Source of the DNA: an uncultured Oscillospiraceae bacterium
Lineage (GTDB): Bacteria > Bacillota > Clostridia > Oscillospirales > Oscillospiraceae
Reading direction: 5' to 3'
Assembly (NCBI GenBank): GCA_947625045.1
Contig: CANQMW010000008.1
Span: 1-64,000, forward strand
Length of the DNA stretch: 64,000 nucleotides
The position numbers and the translations under genes were made by a program. Position 1 is the stretch's first letter, and each line of letters begins with the position of its first letter. Under the pieces are notes generated by a model. It worked only from the letters and a program-made list of their open reading frames with translations. It made no database searches and was not told where the DNA came from. This document shows positions 42,732 through 50,536 of this stretch, piece by piece.

Positions 42732-43208
42732 ATGACAAGATCTGCTGCAAGAGAGATCGCCATCCAGCTGGGTTTCTCCGTGGCCGGTGCGGGCCTGGAC
42801 CCGGAGACGGCTGTAGAGGCCTTTTTCGAGCCGGAGCACTACGCTTCCCTGGCCGCGGAGGGGGAGCTCTACGCTGAGAGGCCGTCCAAGCGGGATATGG
42901 AGTTCATCCGCCGGAGCGTGTGCGGCGTGGCGGAGCATAAGGACGAGCTGAACGGGCTCATCGGCAAGTATGCCAAAGGCTGGCGCCCCGAGCGCATCAG
43001 CCGCAGCGCCGCAGCCATCCTGCGCCAGGCCATCTATGAGATGCTCTATATGCCTGAAGTGCCCCCCGCTGCCGCCATGGACGAGGCGGTGGAGCTGGCC
43101 AAGGGCTACGAGGACGCCGACGTGGTGGCGTTCATCAACGGCGTGCTGGGCGGTTTCTACCGGGGCGAAAAGCAGCAGGACGAGCCTGTGGATGAGACCG
43201 ATGGATGA
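42732..43208 (+). CDS. nusB: Transcription antitermination factor NusB
   Basis: A 158-residue all-helical RNA-binding protein that with NusE/S10 binds boxA to allow full-length rRNA transcription. Features are SAAREIAIQLGFS at the start, RRSVCGVAEHKDELNGLI, and the family core RISRSAAAILRQAIYEMLY ... INEAVELAK-like AMDEAVELAKGY and FINGVLG. ATG at 42732 follows TGGAGG. It overlaps xseA by eight bases. Confidence 0.95.
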   Translation: MTRSAAREIAIQLGFSVAGAGLDPETAVEAFFEPEHYASLAAEGELYAERPSKRDMEFIRRSVCGVAEHKDELNGLIGKYAKGWRPERISRSAAAILRQAIYEMLYMPEVPPAAAMDEAVELAKGYEDADVVAFINGVLGGFYRGEKQQDEPVDETDG

Positions 43209-44409
43209 GCATGTCTTTTCCGTCACAGATCTGAACGAGTACATCAAGGGGCTCATCGACACGGACCCCTTTCTGGGCCGGGTGGCGGTGAGGGGCGAGC
43301 TTTCCAACTACAAAGTCTATCCCTCCGGCCATCACTACTTCACCCTGAAGGACGGCCAGTCCAGCCTGAAGTGCGTCATGTTCCGCTCCAGCGCGGACAA
43401 GCTCCGCTTCCGGCCTGAAAACGGCATGGCCGTTATCGCCGCGGGCCGGGTCACGGTCTATCCCCGGGACGGGGCCTACCAGCTCTATGTGGGCTCTCTG
43501 ACCCCCGAGGGCGCCGGGGACCTGCAGGTGGCCTTTGAGCAGCTCAAGGCGAAGCTGGACGCCGAGGGGCTATTTGACGCCTCTCACAAAAAGCCGCTGC
43601 CCGCCTTCCCGCGCCGGGTGGCGGTCGTCACAAGCTCCGCGGGCGCGGCGGTGCACGACATCATCCGGGTGCTGGGAAAGCGGTGGCCCATGGCGAAGAT
43701 CCTGCTGCTGCCGGTGCGGGTCCAGGGCGTGGAGGCGCCCCCGGAGATCGCGGGGGCCATCCGCTACGCCAACCGCTGGAAGGTGGCGGACCTCATCATC
43801 ACCGGCCGGGGCGGCGGGTCCATGGAGGACCTGTGGTGCTTCAACGACGAGCGGGTGGCGAGAGCCATCTATGACTCGGAGATACCCGTCATATCCGCCG
43901 TGGGCCATGAGCCGGACGTGACCATCGCGGACTACGTGGCGGACCGGCGGGCGGCCACGCCCTCCAACGGCGCGGAGATCGCCGGCCCTGACGGGGCGGA
44001 TGTGGCGGCATACGTGGCCCAGAGCGGTATTCGCCTGGACCAGGCCATGAAAAAGAAGCTGGACATGCTCTCCCGGCGGATGGAGGAGCTCTCCAAACGC
44101 CCGGCGCTGACGGACCCGGAGGTATACCTGGGCGCCAAGCGGATGATGCTGGACCGGGTCCAGGCGGACCTGGCCGGGGCCGGGGAGAAGCTGGTGGGCG
44201 AAAAACGGCGGGCCTACGTGGCCCTGGCGGCCAAGCTGGACGCCATGAGCCCTTTGAAGGTGCTGAGCCGGGGCTATGCCGTGGCGGAAAAGAATGGAAA
44301 GGCCCTGCGCTCCGTTTTCGACGCGGCAGCGGGGGACAGGATAAGTGTGCGGCTGAACGGCGGAAGGCTGGACTGCGCCGTGGAGGAGGTACATCATGGG
44401 GAAGAATGA
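43201..44409 (+). CDS. xseA: Exodeoxyribonuclease VII large subunit
   Basis: A 402-residue nuclease subunit that degrades single-stranded DNA to oligonucleotides. An N-terminal OB-fold (FSVTDLNEYIKGLI ... GHHYFTLKD) precedes the catalytic domain with VTSSAGAAVHDII, GRGGGSMEDLWCFNDE and SAVGHEPDVTIADYVADRRAATPS. A coiled-coil C-terminus ends in VLSRGYAV. ATG at 43201 overlaps nusB. The stop overlaps xseB. Confidence 0.96.
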   Translation: MDEHVFSVTDLNEYIKGLIDTDPFLGRVAVRGELSNYKVYPSGHHYFTLKDGQSSLKCVMFRSSADKLRFRPENGMAVIAAGRVTVYPRDGAYQLYVGSLTPEGAGDLQVAFEQLKAKLDAEGLFDASHKKPLPAFPRRVAVVTSSAGAAVHDIIRVLGKRWPMAKILLLPVRVQGVEAPPEIAGAIRYANRWKVADLIITGRGGGSMEDLWCFNDERVARAIYDSEIPVISAVGHEPDVTIADYVADRRAATPSNGAEIAGPDGADVAAYVAQSGIRLDQAMKKKLDMLSRRMEELSKRPALTDPEVYLGAKRMMLDRVQADLAGAGEKLVGEKRRAYVALAAKLDAMSPLKVLSRGYAVAEKNGKALRSVFDAAAGDRISVRLNGGRLDCAVEEVHHGEE

Positions 44410-44620
44410 GCCGACGTTCGAGGAAAAACTGGAACGGCTGGACCAGATCGTGAAGCTCCTGGAAAAGGGGGACGCGCCCCTGGCGGAGAGTCTGGGCCTG
44501 TTCGAGGAGGGGACCGGCCTCATCCGGGACTGCTCCAAACAGCTTGACGAGGCCGAGCAGAAGGTAGTGAAGCTGCGCAAGGGACCGGACGGCGCGCCGG
44601 TGGAGGAGCCCTTCGAGTAA
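44396..44620 (+). CDS. xseB: Exodeoxyribonuclease VII small subunit
   Basis: A 74-residue helical-hairpin protein: FEEKLERLDQIVKLLEKGDA followed by SLGLFEEGTGLI and DEAEQKVVKL, which match XseB closely. It binds the coiled coil of XseA. It starts within the last 14 bases of xseA and lies 22 bases before ispA. Confidence 0.95.
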   Translation: MGKNEPTFEEKLERLDQIVKLLEKGDAPLAESLGLFEEGTGLIRDCSKQLDEAEQKVVKLRKGPDGAPVEEPFE

Positions 44621-44642
44621 AGGAAGGGGAAAGGAGAGAAAC

Positions 44643-45455
44643 ATGGACCCGTTGGAGAGATATGAGAACTATAAGGCTATGATCGACCTGTGGCTGGCGG
44701 GCCGGTTCGTCCCCGCGGGGGACGGCGCCGACGGCCTCAGGGAGGCCATGGTCTACACCCTGATGGCGGGGGGCAAGCGGGTGCGGCCGGTGCTGTGCCT
44801 GGAGTTCGCCCGCATATGCGGCCTGGAGCCGGAGGACGCGGTGCCTGTGGCGTGCGCCGTGGAGCTTCTGCACACCTACAGCCTCATCCACGACGACCTG
44901 CCCTGCATGGATGACGACGGTGAGCGCCGGGGGAAGCCCGCCAACCACGTAAAATTCGGCGAGAGCACCGCCGTGCTGGCGGGGGACTGCCTGCAGGCGG
45001 AGGCCTTTGCCGCCGTGTGTGACGCGCCGGTGGACCAGGCGGACCGGTACCGCTGCTGCCAGCTGCTGGCCGCGGCGGCGGGGGTGCGGGGCATATGCGC
45101 CGGTCAGTTCATGGACCTTGCATCCGGCGAGATCACGGCGGAGAGCCTGACCGCCGCAGACGTTTGCAAGACCGCCGCCCTCATGGCGGCCGCCTGCGCC
45201 ATGGGCGCGGCCGCGGCCGGGGCGGACGGAGAGACGGTGGCGGCCGCCCGGGATTACGGCGCGGCCCTGGGCATGGCGTTCCAGTGCCGGGACGACATGC
45301 TGGACGGCGACGGCTTCGCGGCCCTGCTGGGGCCGGAGAAGTGCCGGACCATGGCCGAGGGCTATACCCAGGACGCCTACCGGCTTTTGAACAGGTTCGA
45401 GGACATAGAGTTCCTGCAGGAGATGACGGAAAAGCTCTGCGGCAGGACGGCATGA
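44643..45455 (+). CDS. ispA: Polyprenyl synthetase (farnesyl/geranylgeranyl diphosphate synthase)
   Basis: A 270-residue trans-prenyltransferase condensing isopentenyl diphosphate with allylic diphosphates. The first Asp-rich motif is HDDLPCMDDD near residues 81-90, after GGKRVRPVL. The second is FQCRDDMLDGDG at about 212-223. Length is a little short of the usual 290-300. AAAGGAG precedes ATG. In related genomes dxs follows directly; here two surface-protein genes intervene, the first only 22 bases downstream. Confidence 0.94.
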   Translation: MDPLERYENYKAMIDLWLAGRFVPAGDGADGLREAMVYTLMAGGKRVRPVLCLEFARICGLEPEDAVPVACAVELLHTYSLIHDDLPCMDDDGERRGKPANHVKFGESTAVLAGDCLQAEAFAAVCDAPVDQADRYRCCQLLAAAAGVRGICAGQFMDLASGEITAESLTAADVCKTAALMAAACAMGAAAAGADGETVAAARDYGAALGMAFQCRDDMLDGDGFAALLGPEKCRTMAEGYTQDAYRLLNRFEDIEFLQEMTEKLCGRTA

Positions 45456-45477
45456 GATACATCAGGAGGATAATGCT

Positions 45478-48063
45478 GTGAAAAAGAGAGTATTCAGTTT
45501 ACTGCTGGCCGCGTGCATGTTCCTTTCCCTGTGTGCGCCCGCCATGGCCGCCGGGGAGGAGATATTTGAGCCGGATGCCCCGGCGTTCCTGGCCCCGGAA
45601 GAGGAGGCGCCCGAGGCGCCTGTGGAAACAGGGGAAGCGGGGACCGCTCCGGCGGATGTGCCGGAGGAGGCTGTAGTGGATTCGTCGGTGACGGCGCCTG
45701 ACAAGACGGACGGGCCCATGGCCGCCGCCTCCGGCTCCTGCGGGGCGGATGTGACCTGGAACCTGGCAGGCGGCGTGCTGACCATCAGCGGCACCGGTCC
45801 CATGACCGATTACAGCGCCCAGATGAACTTTGAGAGCGATCATCATGCTCCGTGGTACGGGGAGTACGTCACCACCTTGGTGATCGAGGACGGCGTCACG
45901 ACCATCGGCAATGTGGCCTTCACGGAGCTTACACAGCTGACCAGCGTGACGATCCCCGGCAGTGTGACGGAGATAGGCAATGGCGCTTTCGACGGCTGCA
46001 CGAACCTGCCCTCCATCGCCTTGCCCAACGGCCTGAAGGGCATCGGCATGCGGGCGTTCGCTGACTGCCGCGCACTGAAGAGCATCAGCCTGCCCGACAC
46101 CGTGACCTTGGTGAGCTCTGACGCCTTTGCCTTCTGCACGGGGCTCACCTCCGTGAGGCTCTCCAGCGGCATGAAAAGCGTCGCCACCCGTGTGTTTGCC
46201 GGGTGCTCCGTCCTGCAGACGGTCACCATTCCCAGCGGGATGAAGCTCACCGCCATCGGCGACAGCGCCTTCGACAGCTGCGCCGGCCTGCAGAGCATCA
46301 CCATCCCCGGCACCGTCACATCCATCGGCAGCAGCGCCTTCCAGGGCTGCGCGTCTTTGAAGAGCGTGACCATCCCCGCCTCGGTGCAGACCATCGGGGA
46401 CTATGCCTTCGCCGACTGCACCAGCCTCTCCAGCGTGACGCTCGTGAGTTCCTCCACCTCGGCGGCGACCACCGCTTTTGAAAATACCCCCTGGCGCAAG
46501 GCACAGGGCGATTTCGTCATTGACGGAGGCTATCTCGCGGCCTATCAGGGCCCCGGCGGCAGCGTTTCCATCCCCAGCGGCGTGACCACCGTCGGTGAGC
46601 GGGCCTTCACGGGCCGCTCTGACGTCACCGCCGTGACCATCCCCTCCACCGTCAGGACCATCGATGACTGGGCCTTCGCGGAGACGGGGCTGAAGAGCGT
46701 GACCATCCCCAGCGGCGTCACCTCCATCGGGGACGACGCTTTTGAGGGCAGCCTGAGCCTTGCCACCCTGTCCATCCCCGGCACTGTCACGGAAATAGGC
46801 TTTGAGGCCTTCAGCACCTGCGTGGCCCTGACCAGCGTGACCATTCCCGAGGGTGTCAGGACCATCGGCAGCAGCGCGTTCGCGGGGTGCACGGCGATGC
46901 ACACCATGACCCTCCCGTCCACTATCACGGATATCGGCCTTGAGGCCTTCAGAGACTGCCTCAAGCTGCGCAAGCTCATCATCAACGGCGCGACCTTCAC
47001 CTATAAGGCAAACGCGTCCGGTGACGGCCACGACGCGTATACCGAGTTCCTGTCCCCGGCGCTCATCGTCTACGGCAGCGGCAGGGGCAACGCCCAGGCC
47101 TATGCCGCGTCCATGGGCGTGAACTATGCCGACATAAGCCAGCAGCACCGTGCCGGCTGGGTCACTGAGGGCGGCTACACCTACTGCTACGAGGACGGCA
47201 AAAGGGTGGCCGACGAGTGGCGGAGCACCGGCGGCACGTGGAAACGGCTGGACGACTATGGCCGCATGATGGTTGGCCTGCAGGATATCCATGCCGGCGG
47301 CTATGACGACGGACTGTATTACTTCGACTCCCTGGGCGCCATGCAGGTGGGCTGGCAGAGCATCCGGGGCTCCTGGTACTACTTCAACCAGGACCATGAC
47401 GGCCGCTACGGCGCGGCCCTGACCGGGTGGGTGAAGCTGAGCGGCAACACCTATTACATGGACCCGGATACCGCCGTCATGTACACCGGCTGGCACAACA
47501 TCGACGGCAAGCGCTACTACTTCAGCGACGGCTCCGTGGAAGCCGCGGGCGTCATGGCCGTGGGCTGGAAGCAGATCGATGGGGTATGGTACCTCTTCAA
47601 TGGGGACGGCTCCTATGTGCGCCAGGCCCAGCCCGGGGAAAACCCCGTGGAGATCAAGCCCCCTGCGGGGGGCACCGGCTGGCGGTATGTGCCGGAGACG
47701 GGGGACTATTACTACTTCAAGGATGGCGTCCGCAAGGGCGACTACTGGGTGGGCTTCGCCGACGGCGCGTCCGCCTGGGCCAACAACTGGTACTACGCCG
47801 ACGCCTCGGGGAAGCTGCTGACAGGGCTTCAGTATCTGGACGACCTCAAGGGCGGCAAGGGCTGGTATATGCTCCAGACCACCGATGATCGTGGGGAGAT
47901 CGGCAAGATGCTCACCGGCTGGCAGTGGACTTACTCTGACGTCGGAACGGGCTATTTCAGCCCCAAATATGGTTCTCAGGGCCTGTGTACCTACACCGAG
48001 GCCTGGGGCAGCTACAACGCAGCCACCGGCCTCTGGGGCGACGGCCTGGCGCATATAGGATAA
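45478..48063 (+). CDS. BspA-like leucine-rich-repeat surface protein with cell-wall-binding repeats (copy 1)
   Basis: An 861-residue secreted protein. GTG start with AGGAGG eight bases upstream; signal peptide ending APAMAAG; Glu/Pro/Ala-rich spacer to about residue 78. Next are about twenty LRR_5 repeats of about 23 residues with the pattern LTSVTIPGSVTEIGNGAFDGC. From residue 557 come Tyr/Trp-rich GW repeats typical of choline/glucan-type cell-wall binding (GWxxxxGxxYYF). The last 130 residues are nearly identical to copy 2. Probable surface adhesin or host-interaction protein. No terminator separates it from ispA, so it may ride the housekeeping operon. Confidence 0.92.
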   Translation: MKKRVFSLLLAACMFLSLCAPAMAAGEEIFEPDAPAFLAPEEEAPEAPVETGEAGTAPADVPEEAVVDSSVTAPDKTDGPMAAASGSCGADVTWNLAGGVLTISGTGPMTDYSAQMNFESDHHAPWYGEYVTTLVIEDGVTTIGNVAFTELTQLTSVTIPGSVTEIGNGAFDGCTNLPSIALPNGLKGIGMRAFADCRALKSISLPDTVTLVSSDAFAFCTGLTSVRLSSGMKSVATRVFAGCSVLQTVTIPSGMKLTAIGDSAFDSCAGLQSITIPGTVTSIGSSAFQGCASLKSVTIPASVQTIGDYAFADCTSLSSVTLVSSSTSAATTAFENTPWRKAQGDFVIDGGYLAAYQGPGGSVSIPSGVTTVGERAFTGRSDVTAVTIPSTVRTIDDWAFAETGLKSVTIPSGVTSIGDDAFEGSLSLATLSIPGTVTEIGFEAFSTCVALTSVTIPEGVRTIGSSAFAGCTAMHTMTLPSTITDIGLEAFRDCLKLRKLIINGATFTYKANASGDGHDAYTEFLSPALIVYGSGRGNAQAYAASMGVNYADISQQHRAGWVTEGGYTYCYEDGKRVADEWRSTGGTWKRLDDYGRMMVGLQDIHAGGYDDGLYYFDSLGAMQVGWQSIRGSWYYFNQDHDGRYGAALTGWVKLSGNTYYMDPDTAVMYTGWHNIDGKRYYFSDGSVEAAGVMAVGWKQIDGVWYLFNGDGSYVRQAQPGENPVEIKPPAGGTGWRYVPETGDYYYFKDGVRKGDYWVGFADGASAWANNWYYADASGKLLTGLQYLDDLKGGKGWYMLQTTDDRGEIGKMLTGWQWTYSDVGTGYFSPKYGSQGLCTYTEAWGSYNAATGLWGDGLAHIG
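46366..46565 (+). repeat. 200-bp LRR block shared between the two surface genes (copy A)
   Basis: This block closely matches 49271-49470 at DNA level, including the non-LRR stretch encoding TTAFENTPWR and AYQGPGGSV. Confidence 0.8.
47674..48044 (+). repeat. 371-bp C-terminal module, copy A
   Basis: The block encodes TGWRYVPETGDYYYFKDGV to the end of the protein. It is nearly identical base for base, without gaps, to 49955-50325. Confidence 0.9.
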
Positions 48064-48179
48064 AGCCCGACGGGCGGCGAGAACCGGCAGTGCCCCGCAC
48101 GCGGTTGGTGAGCAACGCGAACTTTAGCGGGAGGGGCCCTGTCGGGCGAGGCCGCCCTGGCACCACGTTAGATCGACAT
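48064..48179 (+). other. Unassigned GC-rich segment with interlocking complementary blocks
   Basis: No ORF. GCCCGAC (48065-48071) complements GTCGGGC (48141-48147). GGGCGGC (48072-48078) complements GCCGCCC (48151-48157). GTGCC (48090-48094) complements GGCAC (48159-48163). These pairings cross one another, so they are pseudoknotted or alternative. A bulged hairpin CGCGGTTG-GTGAG-CAACGCG lies between. A terminator follows. Confidence 0.4.
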
Positions 48180-48209
48180 GGCAGCCCCTCCGGGGGCTGC
48201 CATTATTTT
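48180..48209 (+). terminator. Terminator after LRR copy 1
   Basis: A GGCAGCCCC ... GGGGGCTGCC stem is followed by ATTATTTTC. The T-tract is imperfect. Confidence 0.7.
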
Positions 48210-48213
48210 CTGC

Positions 48214-48242
48214 TTGCGGACAGAAAAAGAATAGTGTACAAT
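48214..48242 (+). promoter_or_regulatory. Possible promoter of LRR copy 2
   Basis: TTGCGG (48214-48219), a 17-base spacer and TACAAT (48237-48242), 38 bases before the ATG. The -35 is weak. Confidence 0.5.
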
Positions 48243-48280
48243 ACGACATTATCATGTTTTTACGAAAGGAAAAGCTGAGA

Positions 48281-50347
48281 ATGAAGAGATGGCTCTCCCT
48301 TGTATTGGTATCCATCCTGGCTCTGAGCCTCTGTGTCCCCGCTTTGGCGGCGGAAGAGCTCACAGAGCCGGTCGCTCCGCTGCCCGCGGAGGCGGAGGAG
48401 GCTGCGCCGGAAGTCCCGGAGGCTGCTGCGGCTGAACAGCCGGAGGAGCCCGTGCCGGAGGTCCCGAAGGAGGCCACCCTGGCCGGGGACGAGCCCATGG
48501 CCATATCCTCCGGCACCTGCGGGTCGGGCGTCACCTGGGACCTGACGGGCACGACGCTCACTATCAGCGGCACCGGCAGTATGAGCAATTACAGCGCGGC
48601 TACAGACAGATATGCCCCCTGGTACAAGCAGAACGTCACCACTGTGGTGATCGAAAGCGGCGTGACCAGCATCGGAAACGACGCTTTTATAAAGTGCGGC
48701 CAGCTCACCAGCGTCACTATCCCATCCACGGTGACGAGCATCGGCGACGACGCTTTTGGAGAGTGCGGCGCGCTCACGTCCGTCCGTCTGCCCGAAGGTC
48801 TGGAGACCATCGGGGCCAGCGCGTTTACCATGTGCACCGCGCTTACCAGTATCGCCATCCCGTCCACAGTGACGAGCATCGGCGACGGGGCCTTTGAGCA
48901 GTGCCGCGCGCTCCAGTCCGTCAGTCTGCCCAACGGCCTGGAGTATCTCGGCAACTATGCCTTTCTCGAGTGTACGTCCCTGCAGAGCATCGCGATCCCG
49001 GACACCGTGACGACGGTGGGCGCGTTTGTGTTCAACTACTGCTATGCTCTGACCACCGCTAAGCTGTCCTCCGGGATGTGGCATGTGGATAAGGGCCTTT
49101 TCGCCATGTGCCGGAACCTCAGGACGGTGACTGTTCCCGGCAATGCCAGGTTCGTAGACATCGTCGATAACGCTTTTGAGGGCTGCGAAAAGCTGGAGAG
49201 TATCACCATCCCGTCCACGGTGACAGAGATAGGCGCCAGCGCCTTCCATGGCTGCGCGTCTCTGCAGAGCGTGACCATCCCCGCCTCGGTGGAGACCATC
49301 GGGGGCTATGCCTTCGCCGACTGCACCAGTCTCTCCAGCGTGACGATCGCGAGCGCTTCCACCGTGGCGGAGACCACCGCCTTTGAAAATACCCCCTGGC
49401 GTGATGCTGAGGGCGATTTCGTCATCGAGGACGGCTATCTCGTGGCCTATCAGGGCCCCGGCGGCAGTGTGACCATCCCCTCCACGGTGACGGCCATCGG
49501 TTCCTATGCCTTCGCCGACCGCACGGACATCACGGCGGTGACCATCCCCTCCAGCGTGAGTGCCATTGATGCGCGGGCTTTTATGTGCGCCGGCCTTACG
49601 AGTGTGACCGTCCCCGCCGGCGTGACGACCATCGGCTATGAGGCGTTTTTGAGCTGTGCCAGTCTTGAGCGGGTGTCCATACCCTCTACCGTCACAGACA
49701 TCGGGGAGCGGACCTTCTTTGGGTGCCGGGCGCTGACCGACGTGACCATCGCCCAGGGCGTCAAGACCATCTGGGCGGGCTGCTTCCGGGCGTGCACGAG
49801 CCTGACCAGGATCGTCATCCCCTCCAGCGTCACGTCCATCGGCGAGGACGCCTTTGCCGAGTGCACGGGACTGAAGGAACTGGTCATCAACGGCGTCACC
49901 TACACTTATGAAGATTATGAAAAGTTCAGCGATATCCAGCCGCCGGCGGGAGGGACCGGCTGGCGGTATGTGCCCCAGACAGGCGACTATTACTACTTCA
50001 AGGACGGCGTCCGCAAGGGCGACTACTGGGTGGGCTTCGCCGACGGCGCGTCCGCCTGGGCCAACAACTGGTACTACGCTGACGCCTCGGGGAAGCTGCT
50101 CACAGGGCTTCAATACCTGGACGACCTGAAAGGCGGCAAAGCCTGGTATATGCTCCAGACCACCGATGACCGTGGGGAGATCGGCAAGATGCTCACCGGC
50201 TGGCAGTGGACATACTCAGACGTCGGAACGGGCTATTTCAGCTCCAAATATGGTTCTCAGGGCATGTGCACCTGGACCGAAGCCTGGGGCAGCTACAACG
50301 CAGCCACCGGCCTCTGGGGCGACGGATCGGCGCACAGGGGAAGCTGA
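48281..50347 (+). CDS. BspA-like leucine-rich-repeat surface protein (copy 2)
   Basis: A 688-residue secreted paralogue of the preceding gene. ATG at 48281 (MKRWLSLVLVSILALSLC) follows AAAGGA; the signal peptide ends VPALAAEE, then a Glu/Pro/Ala spacer. LRR_5 repeats such as LTSVTIPSTVTSIGDDAFGEC run from about residue 105 to 540. The middle GW-repeat stretch of copy 1 is absent, and the LRRs join directly to the shared 130-residue C-terminal module. It has its own promoter and terminator. Confidence 0.92.
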   Translation: MKRWLSLVLVSILALSLCVPALAAEELTEPVAPLPAEAEEAAPEVPEAAAAEQPEEPVPEVPKEATLAGDEPMAISSGTCGSGVTWDLTGTTLTISGTGSMSNYSAATDRYAPWYKQNVTTVVIESGVTSIGNDAFIKCGQLTSVTIPSTVTSIGDDAFGECGALTSVRLPEGLETIGASAFTMCTALTSIAIPSTVTSIGDGAFEQCRALQSVSLPNGLEYLGNYAFLECTSLQSIAIPDTVTTVGAFVFNYCYALTTAKLSSGMWHVDKGLFAMCRNLRTVTVPGNARFVDIVDNAFEGCEKLESITIPSTVTEIGASAFHGCASLQSVTIPASVETIGGYAFADCTSLSSVTIASASTVAETTAFENTPWRDAEGDFVIEDGYLVAYQGPGGSVTIPSTVTAIGSYAFADRTDITAVTIPSSVSAIDARAFMCAGLTSVTVPAGVTTIGYEAFLSCASLERVSIPSTVTDIGERTFFGCRALTDVTIAQGVKTIWAGCFRACTSLTRIVIPSSVTSIGEDAFAECTGLKELVINGVTYTYEDYEKFSDIQPPAGGTGWRYVPQTGDYYYFKDGVRKGDYWVGFADGASAWANNWYYADASGKLLTGLQYLDDLKGGKAWYMLQTTDDRGEIGKMLTGWQWTYSDVGTGYFSSKYGSQGMCTWTEAWGSYNAATGLWGDGSAHRGS
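49271..49470 (+). repeat. 200-bp LRR block shared between the two surface genes (copy B)
   Basis: The partner of 46366-46565, same length, with scattered substitutions clustered in the middle. Confidence 0.8.
49955..50325 (+). repeat. 371-bp C-terminal module, copy B
   Basis: The partner of 47674-48044. Differences are few and largely at third codon positions. Confidence 0.9.
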
Positions 50348-50380
50348 TACCAGAGCGGAACAAATATAATACAAAGCGAA

Positions 50381-50413
50381 GACAGGAGAGCTTTCGGGTT
50401 CTCCTGTCTTTTT
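50381..50413 (+). terminator. Terminator of LRR copy 2
   Basis: A GACAGGAGA ... TCTCCTGTC stem is followed by TTTTT. Confidence 0.9.
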
Positions 50414-50460
50414 GGTTACGGATATTATTCATTTTGTAATGAAAATATGCAAGATCGGTC

Positions 50461-50489
50461 TTGAAAATTCAAAAACGGTTTGCTATGAT
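50461..50489 (+). promoter_or_regulatory. Promoter of dxs
   Basis: TTGAAA (50461-50466), a 17-base spacer and TATGAT (50484-50489) preceded by TGC (extended -10). It gives dxs independent transcription after the LRR pair. Confidence 0.75.
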
Positions 50490-50536
50490 ATTTAAACGCG
50501 CGATAAACGCCGATGTTACTGTACCTGGAGCGTTAT

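Noticed and set aside
45850-46990. Regular repeats as a CRISPR array
   Set aside because: The spacing reflects 23-residue LRR codons in frame; there are no identical direct repeats with unique spacers.
48064-48209. T-box riboswitch
   Set aside because: UGGCACC followed by a terminator is suggestive, but stem I features and an amino-acid-related downstream gene are absent, so only an unassigned structured segment is reported.
45499-50113. Long minus-strand frames opposite the two LRR genes
   Set aside because: Mirror images of the repeated LRR codons, with no start signals.
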